Shown here: in pieces, positions 39,082 to 47,478 of the stretch
How the letters are laid out: each line of letters begins with the position of its first letter
Position numbering within the stretch: the stretch's first letter is position 1
NCBI RefSeq assembly: GCF_965208895.1
Contig: NZ_OZ242363.1
Location: 2,418,001 to 2,482,000, forward strand
Length of the DNA: 64,000 nt
Direction: 5' to 3'
Origin: Poriferisodalis sp965208895
Lineage (GTDB): Bacteria; Actinomycetota; Acidimicrobiia; Acidimicrobiales; Poriferisodalaceae
Notes under the pieces: model-generated
Databases searched by the model: none
What the model was told of the DNA's origin: nothing
What the model saw: the letters and a program-made list of their open reading frames with translations, nothing else
Program-made: the position numbers and the translations under genes

Positions 39082-40626
39082 ATGTCTGGGGTTGAGCTGT
39101 TCAGCGAGCCGGAGCTGCGACGTCTGCTCGGAGGCGGCGAAGGACAGTTCGTGGAATTCAAATCGCTCTGGGACCGGGACGGCGGTCGGCGACGTGTCCT
39201 CGCCCGCTCCGCAGTGCGAAAATTCGTTACCGAGGCGCTTGCCGCGTTTGCCAACAGCGACGGCGGCATCCTGATCCTGGGAGTCGACGACGACGGCACA
39301 CCGTCGGGCCATGGCTACCCCGACGATGCGATCGCCGACATCCTGGCCGTTCCCGCGAGGCGCATCGTTCCGGCGTTGCGGCCTCGCACGCAACGCGTTG
39401 TGCTCGATGGTACGGAACTGATCGTTGTCGCTGTCGATCCCAGTGCCGAGGCAGTCATGGTGGAGGGCAACGGGTTCCCATATCGCGTTGGCGACACCGT
39501 GGTACGAGAGTCCCAAGAAGCGATCAACGAACGCAAGACGGCCTACCGGCGTCACGGCTACGAGCAGCGCATCTGCCTTGACGCCTCACTCGATGACCTC
39601 GACATGGGGCTCGCCGAGCGGTTCTTCCGTCGCGTCGCCGAAGCCGGCAGGCCACCGACCGAAGTCTTGTTCCGGTACGGGCTGATCCACCCGGGCGGGC
39701 CAAGCGGCGTCCGCGTCACCAACGCCGCAGTGCTCATGTTTGCGCGCGACTCCGTCTGGCGCTGGCACCCGCGTGCAGATGCCCGCGTGTTCCGGGTGGA
39801 CGGAACAGTGCGCTCGCATGGCGCGCAGCGCAACGTCACCCAGATCGCGCAACTCGACTTGCCGATCGCTGCGCTCATCGAGTCGCTTCGAGATGTGGTT
39901 CGTGGCCAAGTCCGACGTTCGGAGAGCCTGAGCGGGCTGCACTTCGAAGACACTCCGGAGTATCCCGAGGTCGCTTGGCAAGAAGCGCTGGTAAACGCCG
40001 TGGCGCACCGCGATTACGACGATTTCGGGCGCGGCATCGAGGTCTGGTTCTACAGCGACCGGATGGAGGTGCACAGCCCCGGCGGGCTTGTGCCTCCGGT
40101 GACGCTCGAAGCGCTGCGCAACGGAGTGCCCACACATGCGAGCCGCAATCCGGTGCTCGTGCGCGTCCTCGCAGCGGCAGGGATCATGCGTGATGAAGGC
40201 GAGGGCGTCCCCCGGATGTTCCGCGAGATGAGCGGCATGGGCCTGCTGCCGCCGGAGATCGACGCCGACGGGTCGAGCCATGTCGTGCGTCTCCGCAACA
40301 CGCCTGCTGCATCCGCCAGCGACGTGCTGAGCGACGGCGAGGGCGTCGGCACTGCGGATGAGTCGATGTCGTCGAGCGCGGCGGACCTGCGTCGCGCCGA
40401 CCGTGACCGCTCGACACGCGCTGCGCGACTGCGATCTCGCATGCTTCGGATGGACGAACTCCTCGACGCGGAGGGCCATGTCTCGAATGCGGACTACCGG
40501 GAACTGTTCAAGGTGGACCGCCGTGAAGCCCTCGCAGACTTGACGACCCTCGTCGACCTGGGTCACCTCGAGCTTCGAGGAGAACGGCGTGGTGCGCACT
40601 ACGTCCGGCCCGCCGCAGGCACGTAG
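39082..40626 (+). CDS. AlbA_2 (Schlafen-like) domain ATP-binding protein, RecG-like C-terminal family
   Basis: A 514-residue protein. An AlbA_2 domain (residues 10-150) has EGQFVEFKSLW, ALAAFANSDGGILILGVDD and a DGTPSGH turn. A GHKL-like C-terminal part (about 285-410) has WQEALVNAVAHRDYDDFGRGIEVWFY, cited as ALVNAVAHRDYDD, then SPGGLVPPV and RNPVLVRVLAAAGIM...GEGVPRM, as in the HATPase_c_4/RecG-related putative regulators. A winged-helix-like end follows. These proteins are often found in defence or mobile regions; the function is unknown. Confidence 0.85.
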   Translation: MSGVELFSEPELRRLLGGGEGQFVEFKSLWDRDGGRRRVLARSAVRKFVTEALAAFANSDGGILILGVDDDGTPSGHGYPDDAIADILAVPARRIVPALRPRTQRVVLDGTELIVVAVDPSAEAVMVEGNGFPYRVGDTVVRESQEAINERKTAYRRHGYEQRICLDASLDDLDMGLAERFFRRVAEAGRPPTEVLFRYGLIHPGGPSGVRVTNAAVLMFARDSVWRWHPRADARVFRVDGTVRSHGAQRNVTQIAQLDLPIAALIESLRDVVRGQVRRSESLSGLHFEDTPEYPEVAWQEALVNAVAHRDYDDFGRGIEVWFYSDRMEVHSPGGLVPPVTLEALRNGVPTHASRNPVLVRVLAAAGIMRDEGEGVPRMFREMSGMGLLPPEIDADGSSHVVRLRNTPAASASDVLSDGEGVGTADESMSSSAADLRRADRDRSTRAARLRSRMLRMDELLDAEGHVSNADYRELFKVDRREALADLTTLVDLGHLELRGERRGAHYVRPAAGT

Positions 40627-40692
40627 AGCACAAGAACGCGACGGCATCTGCAGGTCGCAGGGGAAGCGCCATCCAGACTGTGCCGACGCGGC

Positions 40693-40724
40693 GAGGCCCC
40701 GCCCGCCGTAACGGACAGGGCCTC
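40693..40724. terminator. Hairpin between AlbA_2 gene and menE
   Basis: GAGGCCC (40693-40699) and GGGCCTC (40718-40724) form a 7-bp stem 67 bp after the AlbA_2 stop. A second short hairpin GACCCC/GGGGTC lies at about 40758-40775. There is no T-tract; read as a probable bidirectional terminator. Confidence 0.4.
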
Positions 40725-40882
40725 ACTCAGCCGAACAGGCCCGGGACGATCAAGACGACCCCCTGCGCGGGGTCAGTTGATGGTGATGTCGAAGATGCCG
40801 GAGCCGTTGGCGCCGCCGTCATCTCCATTGCCGTCGTCGGGTGGAGTCTCGTCGACGTCGGTGACAGCGCGGGCGGCCGATC

Positions 40883-41944
40883 TCAGATGCGCCAGCGTTG
40901 GGTCTTTCCTAGGAGTGTTTGCGGCAGTTTGCTGACGAGCTCGATGGCTTGGGGGGCGCAGTAGGCGGGGAGGTGGGCCTTCACTGCGTCACGCAGTGCT
41001 TCCAGTTCGGGGGGCTGGTTGGCGCCGGTTGGGACGACTACTGCGGTTACTGCTTGGCCCCATTCGGGGTCTGGGCGGCCAACTACTGCTGCTTCCGCGA
41101 TGGTGGGCAGGTCGGCGAGGATTCGCTCTACTGCTCCTGGCCAGACTTTTTCTCCGCCGGTGGTGATCATGTCGTCTACTCGGCCGAAGACGGAGAGTTG
41201 GCCTTCTTTCGAGAGGACGCCAGCGTCTCCTGTACCGAACCAGCCGTCTTCGGTTCGGGGATCGGTTCCGTCGCGGTAGGTGCGCAGCAGCATCGGGCAG
41301 CGGAGCTGGACCTCGCTGTCTTGGATGCGGAGTTCGACGCCTTGTAGGGGCCAGCCTTCGTAGACCACGCCGCTGAATGTCTCGGTCATGCCGTAGGTGG
41401 CGACCGTGTTGGAGGGGCGCTGGGCGGGCATCGCTGAACCGCCGAGCAGGATTGCCCGGAATGCTGTGGCGTCGATGCGCGCGAGTGCCGTGGGCACCAG
41501 TGAGGTGAGCGTGGCGCCTTGGCGGGCTGCTGCTTCGACTGCTGCTGTGTCGAATCCGTCGTGGACATCGAGTGGGGTGTCGGTGAGCAGTGCGCGGACT
41601 ACTCCTGCGAGGCCTCCGACGTGGGCGAGCGGCAGGCAGGCCAGCCAGCGATCGGTGCTCGGGTCGACCTCGAGGGCGGAGCTGGTTGCCATCGCGTTGG
41701 CTTCTATGGCTGCGTGGGTGAGCACGGCGCCTTTCGGCTCACCGGTGCTTCCGCTGGTGGCCATGACGAGTGCGTCGCCGGCCTCGACTTCCCAACCGCC
41801 GCGGCGGCGGTGACGGTCTGTGGCATCCACAACGACGCTCGCGCCCATTCGGCCGACGAGTTCCTCTTGGGCTGCAGCCGGGAGCCGCTGATCGACCGGC
41901 AACACGGCGTCGCCGGCATCCCAAGCGCGCTGCAGCTCGGCCAC
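40883..41944 (-). CDS. menE: o-Succinylbenzoate--CoA ligase (short MenE type)
   Basis: A 353-residue AMP-forming ligase with VMATSGSTGEPKGAVLTH (A3), ATYGMTETFSGVVY (A5), GWFGTGDAG, FGRVDDMITTGGEKVWP and the terminal lysine in LLGKTQRW. This short form with WDAGDAVLPVDQRLP at the N-terminus is typical of actinobacterial MenE. Only a GTG at 41944 is available; the frame extends 18 codons further (LIALALGGGERF) with no standard start, so the N-terminus may be slightly longer using a rare codon. T-ending codons dominate most of the gene. Confidence 0.88.
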   Translation of the reverse strand: MAELQRAWDAGDAVLPVDQRLPAAAQEELVGRMGASVVVDATDRHRRRGGWEVEAGDALVMATSGSTGEPKGAVLTHAAIEANAMATSSALEVDPSTDRWLACLPLAHVGGLAGVVRALLTDTPLDVHDGFDTAAVEAAARQGATLTSLVPTALARIDATAFRAILLGGSAMPAQRPSNTVATYGMTETFSGVVYEGWPLQGVELRIQDSEVQLRCPMLLRTYRDGTDPRTEDGWFGTGDAGVLSKEGQLSVFGRVDDMITTGGEKVWPGAVERILADLPTIAEAAVVGRPDPEWGQAVTAVVVPTGANQPPELEALRDAVKAHLPAYCAPQAIELVSKLPQTLLGKTQRWRI

Positions 41945-41993
41945 GAAGCGTTCGCCGCCTCCGAGCGCCAGCGCGATGAGTCGTTGCAGGTGT

Positions 41994-42224
41994 TCAGCTC
42001 AGTCGCTTGTTGATATCGGCTACGGCATCGATCAGCGAATTGTTGACGACTGTCAGTTCTTCGAACCGCCGATCGACCTTGTGCTCGATCTGGTCCATGC
42101 GGTCGTCCACACGATCGAACCGCTTGTCCACGCCGTCCAACCGCTGGTCCACGCGGTCGAAGCGCTCGCCGATCTGTCCGAACATCTCGGTCAGGAATTC
42201 CCGCGTTTCGTCTGGTGTCACCAT
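41994..42224 (-). CDS. Small coiled-coil protein
   Basis: About 76 residues, almost all heptad repeats: ERFDRVDQRLDGVDKRFDRV and DDRMDQIEHKVDRRFEEL, with repeated R(F/L)D.VD units. Such short proteins occur widely and have no established role. ATG at 42224 has AGGAG 4 nt upstream and is preferred to the ATG at 42254. It precedes menE by 49 bp in the same direction. Confidence 0.65.
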   Translation of the reverse strand: MVTPDETREFLTEMFGQIGERFDRVDQRLDGVDKRFDRVDDRMDQIEHKVDRRFEELTVVNNSLIDAVADINKRLS

Positions 42225-42385
42225 CCCGCTCCTGCTGTTGAGCCCCACTCTCATACGACTCTACCGATGGGTCCTGCACGGTCACGGGCCAATTTCTTGC
42301 ACTCAGCGCGGCGGGGCGCAGAGGCACATGCGGAAACGCCTCTCGCGGCGGAATCGTCACACATGGGCGCGAGACTGAGGGTGGC

Positions 42386-43456
42386 ATGAATGAGTCCAAG
42401 CCGACGCCAACGCTGCGCTGGACCGGCGACAGCATCGAGATCATCGATCAGACGCGCCTGCCCGCTGAGCTGGCCTTCATCAGCGTGCGAGACGTGGCAA
42501 CCGCCGTCGATGCGATCGGACGGCTCGCAATCCGTGGAGCGCCGGCGCTCGGGGCATTCGGTGCCCTCGCCGTGGTCGTCGGCTTCGACGAGGCTGGGGC
42601 GAATTCGCTGCCCGAGGCACGGGCCGTGCTGGAGCGCTTGAGGACCCAGGTCGGCAATGCCCGCCCGACTGCAGTGAACCTGCGCTGGGCCGTGGACCGC
42701 ACGATCGACGCTGCGCTCGCCGAGCCCGGCGTGGCCAACGTCGCGCAGATGCGCCGGCGGCTCTTGGACGAGGCCCTGGCCGTCGGCGCCGAAGACGCGC
42801 TGGCGTGCGCCGAGATCGGTCGCCTCGGGCGCGTACTGCTCGCGGATGCAACGGTCATCGCCACACACTGCAATGCCGGACGGCTGGCAACCGCGGGCAT
42901 GGGCACCGCACTGGCCGTTGTGTACGCCAAGGCTGCAGCGGGCGAGCCGGTCCGTGTGCTGGCGGCCGAGACCCGGCCGCTGCTGCAGGGCGCCCGGCTC
43001 ACTGCGTGGGAGCTCGCCGACGCGGGCATCGACGTGTCGGTTGTCGCCGACGGCGCGATGGCCTCGCTGATCGCCCGCGGCGAGGTCGACGCAGTGATCG
43101 TGGGGGCAGATCGCATTGCCGCCAACGGCGACACTGCAAACAAGGTCGGCACCTACGCGCATGCGCTTGCCGCTGCCGACGCGGGCATCGGTTTCTACGT
43201 CGCCGCGCCAACCACCACGATCGATGCAGCGGTTCCGTCGGGCGAGTGCATCGTCATCGAGCAGCGGGACCCCGACGAGGTGCACCGCGCCGGGAGCAGC
43301 CGTCTCACGCCTGCCGGCGCGGACGCCGTGAATCCCGCTTTCGATGTGACACCGGCTCGCCTGATCGCGGCGATCATCACCGACGCGGGCGTGCTGCAGC
43401 CGCCGTACAACCACTCCATTGCTCGCGCACTGGCCGCGGCCGGAGGCCCCGGGTGA
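42386..43456 (+). CDS. mtnA: S-methyl-5-thioribose-1-phosphate isomerase
   Basis: Isomerises 5-methylthioribose-1-phosphate (or 5-deoxyribose-1-phosphate) to the ribulose form. Motifs are AIRGAPALGAFG, THCNAGRLATAGMGTAL with the catalytic cysteine, ETRPLLQGARLTAWELADAG (cited as ETRPLLQGARLTAWEL), GADRIAANGDTANKVGTY with the catalytic Asp, and the end PPYNHSIARAL near the C-terminus. Length 356 is normal. mtnB-mtnK-type genes are not adjacent; instead an aldolase-dehydrogenase fusion follows. Confidence 0.95.
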   Translation: MNESKPTPTLRWTGDSIEIIDQTRLPAELAFISVRDVATAVDAIGRLAIRGAPALGAFGALAVVVGFDEAGANSLPEARAVLERLRTQVGNARPTAVNLRWAVDRTIDAALAEPGVANVAQMRRRLLDEALAVGAEDALACAEIGRLGRVLLADATVIATHCNAGRLATAGMGTALAVVYAKAAAGEPVRVLAAETRPLLQGARLTAWELADAGIDVSVVADGAMASLIARGEVDAVIVGADRIAANGDTANKVGTYAHALAAADAGIGFYVAAPTTTIDAAVPSGECIVIEQRDPDEVHRAGSSRLTPAGADAVNPAFDVTPARLIAAIITDAGVLQPPYNHSIARALAAAGGPG

Positions 43457-43538
43457 GGATCGGGCGAATGACGAGTACGCGCGGGTACCCGCCGCTGGCG
43501 CTGGCGGGGGCCGAGCCAACCAGGCTGGGAGCCGTCGG

Positions 43539-45686
43539 ATGCTGAATCGCTGGGATGACGCAGAGGCAGCTCGCTGGGCCGACTTGGGCGATCTCGGTGA
43601 GATCACCTACGGCTCACGATTGGTGGGGGCCGATCCGGCGCTGGTGTTGCACGGCGGTGGCAACACTTCGATCAAGGGCCACAGCACCGACGCCTGGGGC
43701 GAGCCGGTACCCACGCTGTGGGTGAAGGGCAGCGGCTGGGACTTGGCGACCATCGAGCCTCCGGGCTTCGCACCGCTGCGCCTCGAACCGGTGCGGCGAC
43801 TGGCGCAGCTACCGAAGCTGAGCGACACCGAGATGGTGAACCAGCTGCGCATCGGTCTGCTCGATGCGTCGGCGCCGAATCCATCGGTGGAAGCGATCCT
43901 GCATGCGCTGCTGCCCCATCGCGCCGTGCTGCACAGCCATGCCGACGCCGTCTTGGCGCTCACCAACACCGCTGACGGCGACGCCAAGGTGCGTGAGCTC
44001 TGGGGCGACCGGGTCGTCGTGGTGCCCTACGTGATGCCCGGCTTCGACCTGGCCCGTCGCTGCGCGGACGAATGGCGGGCCCAAGCCCATGACCGCACCG
44101 AGGCAATGGTCCTGCTGAACCACGGGATCTTCACGTTCGGCCAGACGACCCGCCAAGCATACGACTCGATGGTCGACGCGATCAGCGAAGCCGAGCAGTG
44201 CCTTGCGGAGGCGGGCGTGCCCTCATTCGGCGAGACCGGTGACGACAGCCTGCCGGAAGAACTGTGGGGCAGTGCCGGCAGCGCGGCGCCAACGCAAGGC
44301 GAGCACGAGTCGATAGCGGGGCTGCGAGCGGCAATTTCAGTTGCGGCCGGCGCGCCGATGCTGCTGCGCGCCGTGCGCGACGAGCGCGCCGACGCGTTCT
44401 GTGCTCGCGACGATGTGGCGTCGGTGGCATGCCGTGGGCCGGCGACCCCAGATCACATCATCCGTACCAAGCAGTTCCCGATGGTGGGCCGCGATGTCGA
44501 TGCCTTCGTCGAGGACTATCGCGCCTACTTCGAGCGCAACAGTGCCCGCCACGACGAGCACGGCGCGCAGACCGCTCTCACCATGCTGGATCCCGCACCG
44601 CGTGTTGTGCTCGACCCTCAGCTCGGACTGTGGACCGCTGGGTGCCGGGCAGTCGACTGCGACATCGCTGCGGACATCTATCTCCACACGATCGACGTGA
44701 TTTGTGCTGCGGAGGCGCTGGGCGGCTACGTGGCGCTCAGCGAGGCCGATCTGTTCGACGTGGAGTACTGGGAACTCGAGCAGGCCAAGCTCGCTCGTGC
44801 CGGTACGCCCGCTGCGTTGGCCGGTCAGGTGGCGCTGGTGACCGGAGCTGCGTCGGGAATCGGTCAAGCAGCAGCCGCAGCATTGGCCTCGCAGGGTGCC
44901 GCGGTGGTCGGCGTCGATCTGGACGAGGGGCCGGGGCGCGCCGCGGGGTCCACGCGTCGCCATGTAATTGCCGACGTCACCGATCCGGACGACATGGCGA
45001 TCGCACTGCAGGAGGCCGTCGAGTGCTTCGGCGGTGTCGACATCGTGGTGGCCGCAGCCGGCATCTTCGGTCCGTCCGCACCGCTTGCTGCGCTCGCCGG
45101 TTGCGACGTGGAGGAACCCGACGCCAGCGAGGCAGACCGATCGAGCCACCTCGACCCTGAGCGCACCGATGCTGAAGGCACCGCATTCCGTGTCCGAGAC
45201 GCGACGCTCGAGTTGCGCGCAGAGTGGCAGCAGACGTTCGACATCAACGTGAGCGGAACGGCGAACACGATCGCAGCCGCCCACCGCCTGCTGCGGCATT
45301 CCCCGACCGGTGGCCGGGTTGTCATCGTGGGCTCGAAGAATGTTCCCGCACCTGGCCGCGGCGCCGCCGCGTACTCCGCTTCCAAGGCCGCGCTTACCCA
45401 GCTCGCCCGTGTCGCAGCTCTCGAATGGGCCGGCGATGGCATCACCGTCAACGTGGTGCACCCCGACGGCGTGTTCGACACCGGACTGTGGTCCGACGAG
45501 CTCATCGCCGAGCGCGCCGCCGCCTACGGGCTGACCTCCGAGCAGTACCGCAAGCGCAACCTGCTCGGCCGCGAGCTGTCATCAGCCGACGTCGGCGCCC
45601 TCATCGCCCAGATGTGCGGCCCGGCATTCGCGCACACCACCGGCGCCCAGATCCCCCAAGACGGCGGCAGCGACCGTGTCGTCTAG
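43539..45686 (+). CDS. Class II aldolase fused to short-chain dehydrogenase (RhaD/AldA-like)
   Basis: A 715-residue bifunctional protein. Residues 1-420 are a class II (fuculose/rhamnulose-1-phosphate type) aldolase with LHGGGNTSIKG, LWVKGSGWDLATIE, a zinc site in VLHSHADAVLAL and LLNHGIFTFG. Residues 425-715 are an SDR: VALVTGAASGIGQAAAAAL, VAAAGIFGP, VIVGSKN and the catalytic YSASKAALTQ. The overall design matches the rhamnulose-1-phosphate aldolase/alcohol dehydrogenase family. Next to mtnA it probably cleaves 5-methylthioribulose- or 5-deoxyribulose-1-phosphate to DHAP plus an aldehyde and then oxidises or reduces the aldehyde; this is inferred. An insert rich in Asp/Glu (VEEPDASEADRSSHLD) sits within the SDR part. 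ATG 43539 chosen for the homologous N-terminus. Confidence 0.88.
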   Translation: MLNRWDDAEAARWADLGDLGEITYGSRLVGADPALVLHGGGNTSIKGHSTDAWGEPVPTLWVKGSGWDLATIEPPGFAPLRLEPVRRLAQLPKLSDTEMVNQLRIGLLDASAPNPSVEAILHALLPHRAVLHSHADAVLALTNTADGDAKVRELWGDRVVVVPYVMPGFDLARRCADEWRAQAHDRTEAMVLLNHGIFTFGQTTRQAYDSMVDAISEAEQCLAEAGVPSFGETGDDSLPEELWGSAGSAAPTQGEHESIAGLRAAISVAAGAPMLLRAVRDERADAFCARDDVASVACRGPATPDHIIRTKQFPMVGRDVDAFVEDYRAYFERNSARHDEHGAQTALTMLDPAPRVVLDPQLGLWTAGCRAVDCDIAADIYLHTIDVICAAEALGGYVALSEADLFDVEYWELEQAKLARAGTPAALAGQVALVTGAASGIGQAAAAALASQGAAVVGVDLDEGPGRAAGSTRRHVIADVTDPDDMAIALQEAVECFGGVDIVVAAAGIFGPSAPLAALAGCDVEEPDASEADRSSHLDPERTDAEGTAFRVRDATLELRAEWQQTFDINVSGTANTIAAAHRLLRHSPTGGRVVIVGSKNVPAPGRGAAAYSASKAALTQLARVAALEWAGDGITVNVVHPDGVFDTGLWSDELIAERAAAYGLTSEQYRKRNLLGRELSSADVGALIAQMCGPAFAHTTGAQIPQDGGSDRVV

Positions 45687-45711
45687 TCGCCGCTGACGGC
45701 GATCAAGTCGC

Positions 45712-47478
45712 CTAGCTGCTCGAAGCGGCGGGGGTGGCGCCGGCCATCAGCAGGCCGATCTCTTCGCGGGTGGCGGTGCGAGGGTCGACGGTGGCCACGA
45801 TGCGGCCCTCGTACATCACGGCAACCCGGTCGCTGAGCGCCAGCACCTCGTCCAGCTCGGCGGAAACCAGCAGCACGGCGGTGCCTTCGTCGCGCCGCTC
45901 GCGGATGCGGCGCCAGATGAATTCGATGGCGCCGATGTCGATGCCGCGGGTGGGCTGAGCGGCGATGAGCAGATCGATGTCGTCGGAGAACTCGCGGCCC
46001 ACGATGAGCTTCTGCTTGTTGCCGCCCGAGAGATTGTCCGCTGGCAGATCCACGCTGGGCGTGCGCACGTCGAAGGCGGCCACCACGTCTTCGGCGTGGG
46101 AGGTGATTCGGTCACGGCGCAGCATGCCTCCCGCCGCGAACGGCGGCCTGAAGTAGCGGTTCAGCACCGAATTGTCGGCCACCGAGTACGAGCCGATCAG
46201 CCCGTGCTTGGCCCGGTCCTCGGGAATGTGTCCCACGCCGATGACCGTGACCTGCCGCGGCCGGGCACCTGAGGCGTCCCGGTCGCTGATCGACACCGTG
46301 CCCGAGGCTGCGTGCCGCAAGCCCGTGATGGCCTCGACCAGCTCCCGTTGGCCGTTGCCTTCCACGCCGGCGACCCCCACGATCTCTCCCGCACGCACGC
46401 TCAGCGACAGCTCGTCGACCGCACGCTGGCCGCGGTCGTCATCAGCGCAGAGGCCGACAATGTCGAGAACCGGCGGCTGAAGGGCAACTGCCGGTCCTGC
46501 ATCCGCAACGCTGCGGTGACCCGCGCTCAGCGGCACCGGATCGACGACCGCGCGTCTGACCAGGGCGCCGACACCGGTATCCGCAGCAACCCCGGTCTGC
46601 GTCATCTGGCCGGATGCTTCATCGACAACGGTGGCAGCGGGTGCCGACCCGACACCGGTGGCACCGGACTCGAACCGGTCGCCATGCAGGTCGACAGCGC
46701 GGCCGACCATCAGCTCCGCCAGCGCCGCCTCGCTGGTCTGCGCAGGCGTGGTGGTGCCCACGACCCTGCCCTCGCGCAGCACGACGATGTCGTCGGCGGC
46801 TGCCATGACCTCGCGCAGCTTGTGCGTGATGAACACGATGCCGACGCCCTGATCCGTCAGCCCACGCAGCACATCAAGCAGATGGTCGGTCTCCTGAGGA
46901 GTGAGCACTGCGGTCGGCTCGTCAGCGATCAGCACCTTGGCATCGCGGTACAGCGCCTTGAGAATCTCGACCCGCTGCTGCGCGCCGACGGGCAGGTCTT
47001 CCACCGCGGCGTCAGGGTCGACATGGAGCCCGAACCGGTCTGCCAGATCCAGCACCCGGCGGCGCGCCTGTGCGACGTCGATCATCCCGAGCTTGCGCGG
47101 CTCCGCGCCGAGCACGATGTTGCGCACGACGCTCATCGGCGGCACCAGTTGGAAGTGCTGGTGCACCATGCCGACGCCGCGGGCGATGGCGTCGTGCGGG
47201 CTCGACAGCTCGACCTCCTCGTCGGCAATCACGACCTGGCCCGCATCGGGCCGGTGCAGACCGAACAGCACGTTGACGAGCGTGCTCTTGCCGGCGCCGT
47301 TCTCGCCGAGCAGCGCCAGGATCCGACCAGGCCGCAGCTCAATCGACACATCGTCGTTGGCGACGACCGAGCTGAATCGCTTGGTGATGTGACGGCCTGC
47401 CAGCAACACCTCGGGCTGCGCAGCGGCTGCTTCAGACTCCAGCTGAACCCCAGCGGACCCCGCTGCCGCAGCCATCAT
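45712..47478 (-). CDS. ABC transporter ATPase, double cassette, nucleoside/BMP type
   Basis: A 588-residue ATPase with two cassettes. The first (about 20-270) has LLGENGAGKSTLVN (Walker A), LPVGAQQRVEILKAL (signature) and LIADEPTAVLTPQE (Walker B). The second (about 345-585) has a degenerate Walker A GVAGVEGNGQRELVEA, the signature LSGGNKQKLIVGREF and LLIAAQPTRGIDIGAIE. This is the RbsA/NupA-like design, and with the permeases and BMP lipoprotein it points to nucleoside import. The ATG pair at 47478/47475 overlaps the permease stop. A ~60-residue linker between cassettes is unusually long and Ala/Val-rich. Confidence 0.93.
   Translation of the reverse strand: MMAAAAGSAGVQLESEAAAAQPEVLLAGRHITKRFSSVVANDDVSIELRPGRILALLGENGAGKSTLVNVLFGLHRPDAGQVVIADEEVELSSPHDAIARGVGMVHQHFQLVPPMSVVRNIVLGAEPRKLGMIDVAQARRRVLDLADRFGLHVDPDAAVEDLPVGAQQRVEILKALYRDAKVLIADEPTAVLTPQETDHLLDVLRGLTDQGVGIVFITHKLREVMAAADDIVVLREGRVVGTTTPAQTSEAALAELMVGRAVDLHGDRFESGATGVGSAPAATVVDEASGQMTQTGVAADTGVGALVRRAVVDPVPLSAGHRSVADAGPAVALQPPVLDIVGLCADDDRGQRAVDELSLSVRAGEIVGVAGVEGNGQRELVEAITGLRHAASGTVSISDRDASGARPRQVTVIGVGHIPEDRAKHGLIGSYSVADNSVLNRYFRPPFAAGGMLRRDRITSHAEDVVAAFDVRTPSVDLPADNLSGGNKQKLIVGREFSDDIDLLIAAQPTRGIDIGAIEFIWRRIRERRDEGTAVLLVSAELDEVLALSDRVAVMYEGRIVATVDPRTATREEIGLLMAGATPAASSS

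Noticed and set aside
40776..40872. A minus-strand stretch reading like a C-terminus (DDGGANGSGIFDITIN then stop) just downstream of menE
   Set aside because: No start codon or ribosome binding site could be assigned and the reading continues into menE in another frame; it might be a gene remnant but cannot be supported.
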